64,000 bases of DNA, taken from positions 222,749 to 286,748 of the forward strand of contig DDTK01000007.1 in the NCBI GenBank assembly GCA_002344065.1, in the 5' to 3' direction. The position numbers and the translations under genes were made by a program. Positions 26,346 through 35,912 of this stretch are shown here, in pieces (within the stretch, counting starts at the first letter, position 1; every line of letters begins with the position of its first letter). This stretch comes from Flammeovirgaceae bacterium UBA2366. GTDB taxonomy: Bacteria; Bacteroidota; Bacteroidia; Cytophagales; Cyclobacteriaceae. The notes under the pieces are model-generated. The model did no database searches and was not told the DNA's origin. It saw only the letters and a list, made by a program, of their open reading frames with translations.

Positions 26346-28550
26346 ATGAGAAATGCTATAGTTGTTGGCTTTTTAATGTTGCTGAGTTGGGTAAGTTGGG
26401 CACAGACTTGCACCATTACCGCTTCAGGTGGTTGGAGTTCACGGGTATGCAATGAAACGGGCTTGGCGCCCGGTGCAGGTAATACAATTGTTATTAATCC
26501 TGGCGTTACGGTTACCTCGAATAGTAATAACCAGGTGCTTCACACCGGTAACGTTATCATTTTTGGCACTTTAGATATTAATCATAACAACGTAGTCTTA
26601 AATGGTAACCTAACGATTGAAAATGGAGGAGAACTGGACTTAACAGACGGAAATCTTAGTTTAGGAACTTCTGCAAATTGTGGGTATACAGTTTTAGTAA
26701 AAACGGGAGGTTTAATTGATATTGGATCAACGGGCTCTGACAGATTAATCATTTGCGGTGTTGTAATAACCCGGGGAGGTGGAGGATGTGGAACCTATCC
26801 TACGGGGTCGCTTCCATACTGTGAGCCAACCGGTGGATTTACGGGGCCATTGAATCTTGATGAAACCGGTGATGCCGGTCGTACCTTCACTTGGGTTGGG
26901 ACTACAAGCAACTGGACTACAGCTTCTAATTGGAGCCCGACACGAACCACTTTAACCACAGAAGACATTCTGATTTTTAACGCCACTGGTGCTATTAAAA
27001 ATGTAACCAATGTGCCAACCCAAACGGTGGGGCGAATTCAGGTAACGGGTAATTCTGCGTACACTTTTACAGATACATCACCAAGGGTACTCACACTAAC
27101 TAATACAAATTCTGTAGTTGGTCCGGCCATACAAATTGACAACGGATCTTCTCTTTCTGTTGGTAATGCGGGTAATGCTTTAAGTCTGAACTTGCCAACA
27201 AATGGTTTTGGCGAAATTGGTGGTCAGCTAAACCTTATCAATGGAAATTTTAATATTAGTTCTGCAACGCTCACGCTTCATTCCAGTGCAAGCCCGTTGG
27301 CAAGAGTTGGTGGTCAGGTTACCGTAAACGCATCCACTGTACTTAATTTTGGCAATGCATCATTTACGGGTGGCCCTACAATTGTACTGCCCAACGATAT
27401 TTTTGTTGCCTCACCAATTACCATTTCCGGATTAACAATAAACCGAACGAATGGGGTAACATTAGGCAACCAGGCAATTACGGTTAACACTACCACCACC
27501 CATACACTCGGTAATCTAAACACCAATGCTGCTGGTTCAATACGATACAGTACTTCAGCAACATCACCCGTTGAGTCAGCAAACAGTCATATTGTTGGTG
27601 TTGCAGAAATGGCCTTGCGCGCTGTTGGTACCGGGGCAATTGATTTTTTAGGATTTAGTATGTCAGCCGGGGCCAATAATATTGGTTCAATGACCATCGT
27701 TAGGCGAACCGGGCCTACTGGTATTAACACTTTCAATACGAATCAAAGTATCGCTTCCACATGGAATGTTACCATTAGTGGGGCTGAACCTGCTGGTGGT
27801 AGAAATTTGGTATTTAGATGGCTCCCGGCATTCGATAATGTAACAAGTTCCATAAATCGTTTTCAATCCTATATCTTTAATTCAGGTCCGGGCTGGACAG
27901 CTTTAGGTCCTCTGGCAAATTTAACCGCTACCAGTCCTTTACGACAAACAGCAGCAGCATCAACCACACGACTTAATGATACGTTCACCGTTACTGATGA
28001 AACTCAAGTGTTACCAGTTGATTTACTTTACTTCACTGCACGCGTAGTGAAAGAGGGTATCAAGGCAGAATGGGCAACTTCTAAAGAGGAAGGTTTTGAT
28101 TATTTTGTTGTTGAGCATTCTATTGATGGCGTTAATTTTTCAGAAATAGGTAAACTGCCCAGTGCAGGTTATAATACTAACACGAAAGTCGAGTATTCCT
28201 ATCTTCATTTGAATCCAGTGAATTCAATTAACTATTATCGGTTGAAAGCTATGGATTTGGATGGCTCCTTTGAATATTTCGGTCCCATCGCTCAATCTTT
28301 TAGTGGTGAAAAACAGATTCAACTTTATCCAAACCCCGTATCGGAGGGTTATCTGAATGTTCAGCTGAATTTTAATCCTTCTGAAGATTCACGACTGACT
28401 ATCCTAAACATGCACGGAATTGAAGTGCTGAATGTTTTGAATGTGGACGTTCAAAATAAGTTTGAAGCGAATAACTTATCGAAGGGCTTGTATCTTCTAC
28501 GCTATTCTTCCCGTGATTTCACTGAAACAAAGAAATTTATTGTCAGGTAA
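26346..28550 (+). CDS. Type IX-secreted surface protein with C-terminal sorting domain
   Basis: 734 aa from the ATG at 26346. The signal peptide (1-19) ends SWAQ. The centre is low in charge and rich in Asn, Thr, Gly and Val, with repeated beta-helix-like rungs (GNVIIFGTLDI, NHNNVVLNGNLTI), so an adhesin or passenger-like fold is likely. Near residue 530 a PVDLLYFTAR segment and a fibronectin-like region lead to the type A T9SS sorting domain: QLYPNPVSEGYLNVQ, then SRLTILNMHGIEV and a terminal GLYLLRYSSRDFTETKKF, with Lys/Arg at the end. It should be exported by the SprA system encoded at 6-13 kb. It is monocistronic and ends 7 nt from a convergent gene. Confidence 0.92.
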   Translation: MRNAIVVGFLMLLSWVSWAQTCTITASGGWSSRVCNETGLAPGAGNTIVINPGVTVTSNSNNQVLHTGNVIIFGTLDINHNNVVLNGNLTIENGGELDLTDGNLSLGTSANCGYTVLVKTGGLIDIGSTGSDRLIICGVVITRGGGGCGTYPTGSLPYCEPTGGFTGPLNLDETGDAGRTFTWVGTTSNWTTASNWSPTRTTLTTEDILIFNATGAIKNVTNVPTQTVGRIQVTGNSAYTFTDTSPRVLTLTNTNSVVGPAIQIDNGSSLSVGNAGNALSLNLPTNGFGEIGGQLNLINGNFNISSATLTLHSSASPLARVGGQVTVNASTVLNFGNASFTGGPTIVLPNDIFVASPITISGLTINRTNGVTLGNQAITVNTTTTHTLGNLNTNAAGSIRYSTSATSPVESANSHIVGVAEMALRAVGTGAIDFLGFSMSAGANNIGSMTIVRRTGPTGINTFNTNQSIASTWNVTISGAEPAGGRNLVFRWLPAFDNVTSSINRFQSYIFNSGPGWTALGPLANLTATSPLRQTAAASTTRLNDTFTVTDETQVLPVDLLYFTARVVKEGIKAEWATSKEEGFDYFVVEHSIDGVNFSEIGKLPSAGYNTNTKVEYSYLHLNPVNSINYYRLKAMDLDGSFEYFGPIAQSFSGEKQIQLYPNPVSEGYLNVQLNFNPSEDSRLTILNMHGIEVLNVLNVDVQNKFEANNLSKGLYLLRYSSRDFTETKKFIVR

Positions 28551-28557
28551 AACCTGA
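28543..28557. terminator. Short hairpin between convergent genes
   Basis: TCAGGT (28543-28548) and ACCTGA (28552-28557) are perfect inverted repeats with a 3-nt loop. They overlap the stop codon of the T9SS cargo gene and abut the stop of the convergent dehydrogenase gene. No T-run follows on either strand, so this is only a candidate bidirectional terminator. Confidence 0.3.
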
Positions 28558-29517
28558 TTAAGCTTCCTGGGCTAAAAGCTCCGGAAGTTTTGCCAGGATA
28601 TCTTCTGTCATTTCTTTTAGTCCGAATTGATATTTCCATCCCCAGTCTTTTCTGGCGGCAGAGTCATCAATAGATTGTGGCCAACTTTCAGCAATGCTTT
28701 GTCTGAAATCAGGGTTGTAGGAAATCGTAAAGTCCGGAATACGCTTTTTAATTTCAGCAGCAATTTCAGCCGGAGAAAAACTCATAGCTGAAATGTTGTA
28801 GCTTGAACGAATCTTGATTTTATCAGCAGGAGCTTCCATTAAATCCAGCGTGGCTTTCACCGCATCGTCCATGTACATCATGGGCAGGTAGGTATTTTCC
28901 TTCAGGAAGCATTCGAATTTTTTATCGGTAAGTGCTTTGAAAAAAATGTCAACGGCATAATCGGTGGTACCGCCACCGGGTTTTGTTTTGTAGCCAATCA
29001 ATCCCGGGTAACGCAAACTGCGTACATCAACGCCTTTATTTCTGAAATACCATTCGCACCAACGTTCACCGGCTTGCTTACTAATGCCGTAAATGGTGGT
29101 AGGGTCCATAATAGTATCCTGTGGTGTATTTTGTTTTGGTGTTGTTGGCCCGAAGGCCGCGATTGAGCTTGGCCAATACACCCGGTCAAGTTTAAATTCA
29201 ATGGCCGCATCAAGCACATGTACCAATCCATCCATATTTAAGTGCCACGCAAACTTTGGATTTTTCTCACCCGTTGCTGAAAGTACTGCCGCCAAATGAT
29301 ATACCTGGGTGATTTCGTTTTTCTTAATAAAATCGAAGAGGTTCTTCTGTTTGAGAACGTCCAGAATTTCAAAATTCCCCTGACTTAAAATTCCCTGCGG
29401 ATCCTTTATATCGGTGGCAATTACATTTTCTTTTCCATACAGGCTCCATAGGCCTTGTGTCAATTCTGAACCCAGCTGCCCGCCTGCGCCTATTACTAAA
29501 ATCTTGTGCTTCTTCAT
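28558..29517 (-). CDS. L-threonine 3-dehydrogenase, short-chain (SDR) type
   Basis: 319 aa. Extended-SDR signature: GAGGQLG at 10-16 for NAD binding, Asp36 at the end of beta-2 (IATDI), the WPSSIAAFGP stretch with the catalytic Ser/Thr region, and Tyr143-x3-Lys147 in YGISK. PGGGTTDYAVDIF and YLPMMYMDDAV are typical of the bacterial SDR threonine dehydrogenases. It would oxidise L-threonine to 2-amino-3-ketobutyrate. The divergent neighbour encodes the ligase for that product, which strongly supports the assignment over a generic sugar epimerase. Confidence 0.9.
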   Translation of the reverse strand: MKKHKILVIGAGGQLGSELTQGLWSLYGKENVIATDIKDPQGILSQGNFEILDVLKQKNLFDFIKKNEITQVYHLAAVLSATGEKNPKFAWHLNMDGLVHVLDAAIEFKLDRVYWPSSIAAFGPTTPKQNTPQDTIMDPTTIYGISKQAGERWCEWYFRNKGVDVRSLRYPGLIGYKTKPGGGTTDYAVDIFFKALTDKKFECFLKENTYLPMMYMDDAVKATLDLMEAPADKIKIRSSYNISAMSFSPAEIAAEIKKRIPDFTISYNPDFRQSIAESWPQSIDDSAARKDWGWKYQFGLKEMTEDILAKLPELLAQEA

Positions 29518-29595
29518 GGTATTGATTGGGGCCGAAAGTTAAAGAATTTTGGCTTTTTACTACCACCTGTTAGGTTCACTTTTGGTCGAAGCGAT

Positions 29596-29603
29596 TAACT
29601 TTG
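29596..29603 (+). promoter_or_regulatory. -7 element upstream of kbl
   Basis: TAACTTTG is a perfect TAnnTTTG match, 58 nt before the kbl ATG. No good TTTG lies 19-21 nt upstream. It falls in the 144-nt divergent region shared with the dehydrogenase gene. Confidence 0.35.
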
Positions 29604-29621
29604 CGCCACCTGACGCCTACC

Positions 29622-29640
29622 CCTCTCCGGGTAAGAGAGG
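29622..29640. repeat. Small inverted repeat in the kbl leader
   Basis: CCTCTC (29622-29627) and GAGAGG (29635-29640) are exact inverted repeats around a 7-nt loop, in a CCCCTCTCC context. It lies between the predicted -7 element and the kbl start, so it would form a hairpin in the 5' leader. The words resemble small dispersed GAGAGG palindromes that I recall from Bacteroidota intergenic DNA. Confidence 0.4.
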
Positions 29641-29661
29641 AGCTTGATTAAAAATAAGTTT

Positions 29662-30858
29662 ATGTATAAAAAACTGAAACCCGTATTGGAAAAAGAACTT
29701 GCCTCCATTAAAGATGCAGGATTGTTCAAAAAAGAGCGCATCATTATTTCCCCGCAAGGGGCTGATATAAAAATTGAAGGAGGAAAAGAGGTTATTAACT
29801 TTTGTGCGAACAACTACCTGGGACTTTCCTCGCACCCCAGGGTAATTGAAGCCGCCAAGCGTGCCATCGATACCCATGGTTTCGGTATGTCCTCTGTACG
29901 TTTTATTTGCGGCACGCAAGACATCCATAAAGAGTTGGAAAAAAAGATTTCTGAATTCTTGGGTATGGAAGATACCATTCTCTACGCAGCAGCTTTTGAT
30001 GCCAACGGGGGTGTATTTGAACCTTTACTCGGGGCTGAGGATGCCATTATTTCTGATGAACTAAATCACGCGTCCATCATTGATGGTGTGCGGTTGTGTA
30101 AAGCTATGCGTTACCGATACACGCATAACGATATGGATGATTTGGAAAAGCAACTGCAGGATGCAAAGGCTGCCGGAGCGCGTCAAATACTTATTGTTAC
30201 CGATGGGGCATTCTCCATGGATGGTACCATTGCCCGTTTAGATTTGATTTGTGATTTGGCCGATAAATATGAAGCGCTGGTGATGACGGATGAATGTCAC
30301 GCAACAGGTTTTTTAGGTAAAACCGGAAGGGGTGTTCCTGAATATTGTGGGGTAACCGATCGGGTGGACATTATTACCGGAACATTAGGCAAAGCGCTTG
30401 GTGGAGCATCAGGCGGATTTACTTCTGGCAAGAAGGAAATTATTGAGTTGCTGCGTCAGCGGTCACGTCCGTATTTATTTTCAAACACGCTGGCGCCCTC
30501 CATTGTGGGTGCTTCCATTGAAGTGTTCAATATGCTTTCGGAAACAACTGCGTTGCGCGATAAGCTGGAAAGCAATACAACCTATTTTAGAAATGAGATG
30601 ACCAAAGCCGGCTTTGATATTAAACCCGGTGAGCATCCTATTGTTCCCATAATGTTGTATGATGCTCCATTGGCTCAACAGTTTGCTGAGAAACTTCTTG
30701 CTAAAGGAATCTATGTTATCGGATTTTTCTTTCCGGTAGTACCGAAAGGAAAGGCCAGAATTCGTGTTCAGATTTCAGCAGCCCATGAAAAGCATCATTT
30801 GGAAAAGGCCATACAGGCATTTACTGAAATTGGAAAAGAGTTAGGTGTACTGAAGTAG
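29662..30858 (+). CDS. kbl: 2-amino-3-ketobutyrate CoA ligase (glycine C-acetyltransferase)
   Basis: 398 aa from the ATG at 29662; a TTG 18 nt upstream is in frame but unneeded. An alpha-oxoamine synthase of fold type I. PLP-site features: Lys244 in GTLGKALGGASGGF (the same number as the E. coli enzyme, as I recall), TDECHATGF for the pyridine-nitrogen Asp and stacking His, and FCANNYLGLSSHP at the N-terminus. It splits 2-amino-3-ketobutyrate with CoA into glycine and acetyl-CoA. With the divergent dehydrogenase it completes the threonine-to-glycine route. Confidence 0.96.
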   Translation: MYKKLKPVLEKELASIKDAGLFKKERIIISPQGADIKIEGGKEVINFCANNYLGLSSHPRVIEAAKRAIDTHGFGMSSVRFICGTQDIHKELEKKISEFLGMEDTILYAAAFDANGGVFEPLLGAEDAIISDELNHASIIDGVRLCKAMRYRYTHNDMDDLEKQLQDAKAAGARQILIVTDGAFSMDGTIARLDLICDLADKYEALVMTDECHATGFLGKTGRGVPEYCGVTDRVDIITGTLGKALGGASGGFTSGKKEIIELLRQRSRPYLFSNTLAPSIVGASIEVFNMLSETTALRDKLESNTTYFRNEMTKAGFDIKPGEHPIVPIMLYDAPLAQQFAEKLLAKGIYVIGFFFPVVPKGKARIRVQISAAHEKHHLEKAIQAFTEIGKELGVLK

Positions 30859-30908
30859 GCACCGGCATTTTTGCCTTCCATCTTCATGATTGAATTTCTT
30901 ATGAAATA

Positions 30909-30938
30909 ATAGAAATCGGTTTACGGTTTAATTTCTAT
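30909..30938. repeat. Inverted repeat before the propeller-protein gene
   Basis: ATAGAAAT (30909-30916) and ATTTCTAT (30931-30938) are perfect inverted repeats with a 14-nt loop that itself contains GGTTTACGGTTTA. It ends 26 nt before the ATG at 30965. A TATATTTC sequence, one base off the -7 consensus, overlaps the right arm, so the palindrome could be an operator, or the kbl terminator without a T-run. Confidence 0.4.
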
Positions 30939-30964
30939 ATTTCACACCCTAAACCAATTCATTC

Positions 30965-33900
30965 ATGAAGAAATTTCTCTTTATCCTTGTTTCACTCAGT
31001 GTAGTTGTAACTGCCTTTACACAACGGACTACCAAAAATCAGCAACCTGCTCCTGTTGTAAATTCAATTGATCTTAATGCCTATTATAATTCAGTAAAGT
31101 GGAGGAGCATTGGGCCCTTCCGTGGTGGACGTTCAGTTACGGCAAGTGGTGTAGTGGGCGATATCAACACCTATTATATGGGCACTACTGGTGGGGGTGT
31201 TTGGAAAACCGATGACATGGGTAATACCTGGAGAAATATTTCGGATGGTTATTTCACGACAGGCTCGGTGGGGGCTATTGCCGTTTCAGAGAGCGAACCC
31301 AATACCGTTTATGTAGGCATGGGCGAACATGCCGTTCGTGGGGTTATGACGCATCATGGTGATGGTGTCTATAAATCCACTGATGCCGGAAAGACATGGA
31401 AGAAGTTAGGACTTGAGCAAACCCAACATATTTCACGAATTGTCATTCATCCGCGTGATCCGAACATTGTTTATGTAGCGGCTCAAGGGGCTTTGTATGG
31501 AAAAACACCGGAACGTGGTGTTTATAAATCTGTGGATGGCGGAGCAACCTGGAAAAAAGTTTTGTACGTAGATGATAAAAGCGGATGCGTAGAACTTTCT
31601 ATGGACTACAACAATCCGCAAGTATTGTATGCTGCCATGAATGAATATGGCCGATTGCCGTGGAAGGTGATTAGCGGTGGGAGCGGAAGTGGTTTATATA
31701 AGTCTGGCGATGGAGGAACAACCTGGGAGAAAATTCAGAATGGCTTACCCAAAGAATTGGGGAAAATGGCTGTGGCAGTAAGCCGATCGAATTCCGAAAA
31801 AGTTTATGCGCTCGTAGAAAGTGATTCCGATAAAGAGCAGGGGGGGTTATTTGTTTCAGAGAATGCCGGGAAGAGCTGGACACGTGTTAGTGATGATCAT
31901 CGCCTGGTTCAACGTGCCTGGTACTACATTGAAGTTTTTGTTGATCCACAAGACGAACATACTGTTTATGTGTTAAGTGCGCCTGCTTTACGCTCTATTG
32001 ATGGTGGTAAAACCTGGGAGTATGTTGAGGGTGCGCATGGCGATTACCACGATTTATGGATCAACCCAAACAATCCAAAAAATATGGTCATGGCCGATGA
32101 TGGCGGGGCTTCCATTACACTGAACTATGGCAAAACCTGGTCGACACAAAGCAACATGCCAACGGCACAACTTTATCGCATTAATGTTGATAACCAGTTT
32201 CCGTATAGAATATATGCAGGTCAGCAAGACAATACCTCATTGGCTATAGCCAGTCGTGAATTTGCCAGCGGTGGAATTTCAGCCAAAAGCTGGGCTGCAT
32301 CGGCCGGTGGTGAAAGTGCTTTTCTTGCATTTAATCCGGATGATCCGCGATATGTATTAGGAGGAAGCTATCTCGGAACCATAGAAGTGTTGGATTCTAA
32401 AGCAAAAGCAGGCACCAACATTATGGCAGCTCCTATTCAATACCTGGGGCGTGATTCAAAAGATATGAGATACCGCTTCAACTGGAATGCCCCCATCATC
32501 TGGTCGAAGCATGAACCCAATGCTTTTTATCACGGAGCGCAGGTTCTGTTAAAAACTACAGATATGGGCAAAACCTGGATGGAAGTTTCACCTGATTTAA
32601 CCCGTAATGAAAAAGAAAAACAAGGCAAAGGCGGAGGACCGTACACTAACGAAGCGGTAGGTGCGGAGAATTATGGAACATTGAGTTATGTGATCGAATC
32701 CCCTCACGAAAAGGGAGTTATCTGGACGGGTAGCGATGATGGTCTTGTACACCTTACTCGTGATGGCGGAGCCACCTGGAAAAATGTTACACCTGTTGGT
32801 TTGCAAGAGTGCCTGATCAACGCCATTGATGTTTCCCCACATGATCCGGCTACAGCTTATATCGCCACCACACGATACAAGTTTAATGATCATACACCTG
32901 CGCTATACAAAACAACCGACTATGGAAAAACATGGACCAACATAACCAAGGGAATTCCACAAGGCGCATTTACACGTGTAGTGCGCGAAGATGATGTACG
33001 AAAGGATTTACTTTTTGCCGGAACAGAAACGGGAGTTTACATTTCTTTTAATGGCGGTGTGGCGTGGCAATCTTTTCAGTTGAATTTGCCGGTAACACCC
33101 ATTACTGATCTTAAAATTCACCAGGGCGATCTTATAGCATCAACATCCGGTCGTTCATTCTGGATATTGGATGATTTGGGTTTAGTGCGTCAGTTTAAAA
33201 ATGAAACAACGAGCTTCTCAATTTTTCAGCCGGAAAATGTAATTCTGGTTACAGGCTCAAGTGAGTTGGATGGATCAACATCAGAATTTAATGGTTCGCA
33301 TCCCTACCGGGGAGTAAATCCCGCAACAGGCAGCGTAATCTATTATCAATTGCCTGAGTTGAAGAAGGATGATCATATTTCAATTACCATAAAAGATGCT
33401 TCTGGTAATGTAGTGCGTCAATTTAGTTCAGTTATCGATACCACCTTTGTTACCTATGCTGGTGGTCCATCACCTGAACCAGTTTTACCGAAAGCAAAAG
33501 GTCTTAATCGGTTTGTGTGGAACCTGCGCTACCCTACTATGCCCGGTGCAACCGGTGTTTATATTGAAGCAAGTTACCGCGGACATAAAGCAGCACCGGG
33601 AAAATATACCGTTGTTTTAAAGTCTGGTGATCGGGAGTTGAGTACCTCTTTTGAAATTTTGCCCAATCCACTATATGAAACAGATGCCAGAAACTATCAG
33701 GAGTATCATACGGTGATGAGTAAAATGGAAACAGAACTTACGCTGATGCATAACCTGGTAAATTCAGTGCATGATAAACGTCAGCAGCTTGAGCAACTTC
33801 TTAACTCCCTTCCTTCAGAAGAAAAGTTTAAAGCGATTAGAACAAACGGACAAGCGTTGACTCAACGCATGAAGCAGTGGGACGAGGATATGGTGCAACG

Positions 33901-34147
33901 CAAAGCAAAGGCGTACGATGATGTAGAAAACTTTCCAAACAAATTTACCGCTGAATATCTCTTTTTGATTAATCATACGGAAAGTGATATTCCTAAAGTA
34001 AATAAACCTTCGTTAGATCGGTTAGATGAACTTACGAAAGAGTGGGCGGGTCTTCATACACGCATACGCGAAATTTTGGAAAAAGATATTCCCGCAATTA
34101 ATAAGCAATTGTGGGATGCTGGTGTGGGTGCAGTTTGGAAAAATTGA
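30965..34147 (+). CDS. Large exported BNR/sortilin-type beta-propeller protein
   Basis: 1060 aa. A signal peptide (1-19) is followed by many Asp-box/BNR repeats of the form S.DGG.TW (GVWKTDDMGNTW, GVYKSTDAGKTW, GVYKSVDGGATW, ALYKTTDYGKTW), which build one or two VPS10/sortilin-like propellers over about residues 45-740. The C-terminal 300 residues form a beta-sandwich (LNRFVWNLRYPTMPG) followed by a helical segment. Annotated homologues are usually called WD40/YVTN/BNR or glycosyl hydrolase-like, but no catalytic site is evident. There is no T9SS sorting domain. It is probably a soluble periplasmic or surface protein of unknown binding partner, and is monocistronic. Confidence 0.88.
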   Translation: MKKFLFILVSLSVVVTAFTQRTTKNQQPAPVVNSIDLNAYYNSVKWRSIGPFRGGRSVTASGVVGDINTYYMGTTGGGVWKTDDMGNTWRNISDGYFTTGSVGAIAVSESEPNTVYVGMGEHAVRGVMTHHGDGVYKSTDAGKTWKKLGLEQTQHISRIVIHPRDPNIVYVAAQGALYGKTPERGVYKSVDGGATWKKVLYVDDKSGCVELSMDYNNPQVLYAAMNEYGRLPWKVISGGSGSGLYKSGDGGTTWEKIQNGLPKELGKMAVAVSRSNSEKVYALVESDSDKEQGGLFVSENAGKSWTRVSDDHRLVQRAWYYIEVFVDPQDEHTVYVLSAPALRSIDGGKTWEYVEGAHGDYHDLWINPNNPKNMVMADDGGASITLNYGKTWSTQSNMPTAQLYRINVDNQFPYRIYAGQQDNTSLAIASREFASGGISAKSWAASAGGESAFLAFNPDDPRYVLGGSYLGTIEVLDSKAKAGTNIMAAPIQYLGRDSKDMRYRFNWNAPIIWSKHEPNAFYHGAQVLLKTTDMGKTWMEVSPDLTRNEKEKQGKGGGPYTNEAVGAENYGTLSYVIESPHEKGVIWTGSDDGLVHLTRDGGATWKNVTPVGLQECLINAIDVSPHDPATAYIATTRYKFNDHTPALYKTTDYGKTWTNITKGIPQGAFTRVVREDDVRKDLLFAGTETGVYISFNGGVAWQSFQLNLPVTPITDLKIHQGDLIASTSGRSFWILDDLGLVRQFKNETTSFSIFQPENVILVTGSSELDGSTSEFNGSHPYRGVNPATGSVIYYQLPELKKDDHISITIKDASGNVVRQFSSVIDTTFVTYAGGPSPEPVLPKAKGLNRFVWNLRYPTMPGATGVYIEASYRGHKAAPGKYTVVLKSGDRELSTSFEILPNPLYETDARNYQEYHTVMSKMETELTLMHNLVNSVHDKRQQLEQLLNSLPSEEKFKAIRTNGQALTQRMKQWDEDMVQRKAKAYDDVENFPNKFTAEYLFLINHTESDIPKVNKPSLDRLDELTKEWAGLHTRIREILEKDIPAINKQLWDAGVGAVWKN

Positions 34148-34156
34148 TTTCAGCGC

Positions 34157-35020
34157 TTAAGCTTTGACACCATTCTTAACTGAACTTGGTTCAACTTCAG
34201 GCGCTGCTTCTTCCCAGTTTGTAGGCTCAGTGTTATGCAGGTAGGCGAGAATTTTCTCTTCTACCTGTTTTAATTTTAATGCCCTTAGAAATTTTCCATT
34301 TCGGGCCAGTATCAGTCTGCCGGTTTCCTCTGATATGGCCAGCACCAGTGTATCCGTGCTTTCCGACATGCCCACTGCGGCACGGTGACGCATGCCAAAG
34401 TGAGCAGGCAAGTGATCGTTTTCACTTACCGGCAACACACAGCGCGCAGCTTTAACCCGACCTTTATGAATGATAATAGCGCCATCGTGCAATGGACTGG
34501 TTTTGTTAAAGATTGAAAGTATAAGCGCTTTTGTAATCTCTGCATCCAATGGATCACCGGTTTCAGCATAGAATTTTAAAGCTGTATCGCGTGAAAAAAC
34601 GATCAGCGCTCCGGTTTTTGTACCCTTCAGTGTTTTGCAGGCCTCAATGATTTGATGTACGTCCGTTTCATCGTTGTACTCGCCTCGCCAGTTTGCCAGG
34701 GTTTTTAAGAAATTGTCGCGGAATTCAGTTCCTCTTCCAATAACTAATAAAAACTTACGGATTTCAGGTTGAAACAAAATGATCATGGCCAAAACACCCA
34801 CACCCATAAACTGACCGAGTATGGTAGCCAGTAATTCCATTTGAGCTGCACGTACAATCAGGTAAATTAGATAAAGCGCGAGTATGCCTAAAAATATATT
34901 TACGGCAATACTCCCCCGAATCAGCTTATATACCTGGTACAATAAAATACTTACCAGGCCAATATCTACGAGATCAACCCAGGTAACATCCAGAAATCCG
35001 ATTTTAAAGAGAAGGATCAT
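34157..35020 (-). CDS. cdaA: Diadenylate cyclase (c-di-AMP synthase)
   Basis: 287 aa. Three N-terminal membrane helices (about residues 15-30, 38-58 and 68-84) followed by the DAC domain. The catalytic motifs are intact: DGA at 179-181 in SPLHDGAIII and RHR at 211-213 in GMRHRAAVG. It condenses two ATP into cyclic di-AMP, a second messenger linked to osmolyte balance and wall integrity. It is 13 nt downstream of folP, a pairing that I recall from many Bacteroidota. Confidence 0.96.
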   Translation of the reverse strand: MILLFKIGFLDVTWVDLVDIGLVSILLYQVYKLIRGSIAVNIFLGILALYLIYLIVRAAQMELLATILGQFMGVGVLAMIILFQPEIRKFLLVIGRGTEFRDNFLKTLANWRGEYNDETDVHQIIEACKTLKGTKTGALIVFSRDTALKFYAETGDPLDAEITKALILSIFNKTSPLHDGAIIIHKGRVKAARCVLPVSENDHLPAHFGMRHRAAVGMSESTDTLVLAISEETGRLILARNGKFLRALKLKQVEEKILAYLHNTEPTNWEEAAPEVEPSSVKNGVKA

Positions 35021-35033
35021 TGGTGTAAAGGTA

Positions 35034-35912
35034 CTAAACTCTGTCGTCAGCTTGGGTGAGGTGTGTAAAAAGTTTCACCGCTTCAACAGCTTCCTTCACA
35101 TCATGCACACGAAGAATGGATGCGCCCTTCATCAAGGCAACCATATTCAATGCAGTTGTTCCGTTAAGGGCGTGTTCAGGTGTCGTTTGCAAGGTCTTCC
35201 AGATCATGGATTTTCGGGAGATACCCACCAGCAGTGGCTTCTTTAAAATCTTCAGCACATCAAGGTTATGCATCAATTGAAAATTCTGCTCAACGGTTTT
35301 GGCAAACCCAAATCCAGGATCAAGGATAATATCCTTTTCTCCGGCTTGCTGTAGGGCGGCTACTTTTTGATGAAAGTAGGTGATAATTTCATGTATCAGA
35401 TTTGAATACTGCGTCAGGTTGTTCATGGTTTCCGGAGCACCCTTCATATGCATACAACAATACGGTACCCGAAGATGAGCCACCGTGTTGAACATGTCTG
35501 TATCGAGATCGCCACCTGAAATGTCATTGATCATATCGGCACCAAGGGAAACTGCCTTTCGGGCAATGCCTGATCGAAAGGTATCTATGGAGAGAATGGC
35601 CTCGGGAAATGTTTTCTTGATGGCTTGAATGGTACTTAATACACGCTGTTCTTCTTCCTGTTCCGAAATATTTTCAGCCCCTGGTCGGGAAGAGTAGCCC
35701 CCAACATCAATCAGGGAGGCACCATCGGTCAACATTTTTTCAGCCTGTTTTAGGATTTCTTTTTCATCCATTTGTCGGCTGCCCGCATAAAAACTATCGG
35801 GTGTTACATTAATCACTCCCATAACCAGCGGGGTCTGTAAGGTGATTAGCCGCCCACCTATGTTCAGTGTTTTGTTTGTTGAAAATGCCGTATTTTGCCC
35901 CGCTGAAATCAT
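35034..35912 (-). CDS. folP: Dihydropteroate synthase
   Basis: 292 aa from the ATG at 35912. A TTG further upstream at 35978 would extend it deep into the divergent gene and is rejected. Motifs of the TIM-barrel enzyme: MGVINVTPDSF (pterin/pyrophosphate loop 1), DVGGYSSRPGA (loop 2), SIDTF, MINDISGG, ILDPGFGFAKT and GISRKSMI. It joins p-aminobenzoate to dihydropterin pyrophosphate in folate synthesis. Its ATG overlaps the ATG of the divergent DUF1599 gene within the palindrome ATCATGAT. If both starts are right, its promoter must lie inside the other gene. Confidence 0.95.
   Translation of the reverse strand: MISAGQNTAFSTNKTLNIGGRLITLQTPLVMGVINVTPDSFYAGSRQMDEKEILKQAEKMLTDGASLIDVGGYSSRPGAENISEQEEEQRVLSTIQAIKKTFPEAILSIDTFRSGIARKAVSLGADMINDISGGDLDTDMFNTVAHLRVPYCCMHMKGAPETMNNLTQYSNLIHEIITYFHQKVAALQQAGEKDIILDPGFGFAKTVEQNFQLMHNLDVLKILKKPLLVGISRKSMIWKTLQTTPEHALNGTTALNMVALMKGASILRVHDVKEAVEAVKLFTHLTQADDRV
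35891..35897 (+). promoter_or_regulatory. Possible -7 element for the DUF1599 gene
   Basis: TATTTTG, one base short of TAnnTTTG, lies 14 nt before the DUF1599 ATG and inside the folP coding region. No TTTG sits at the right distance upstream. Weak support. Confidence 0.25.
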
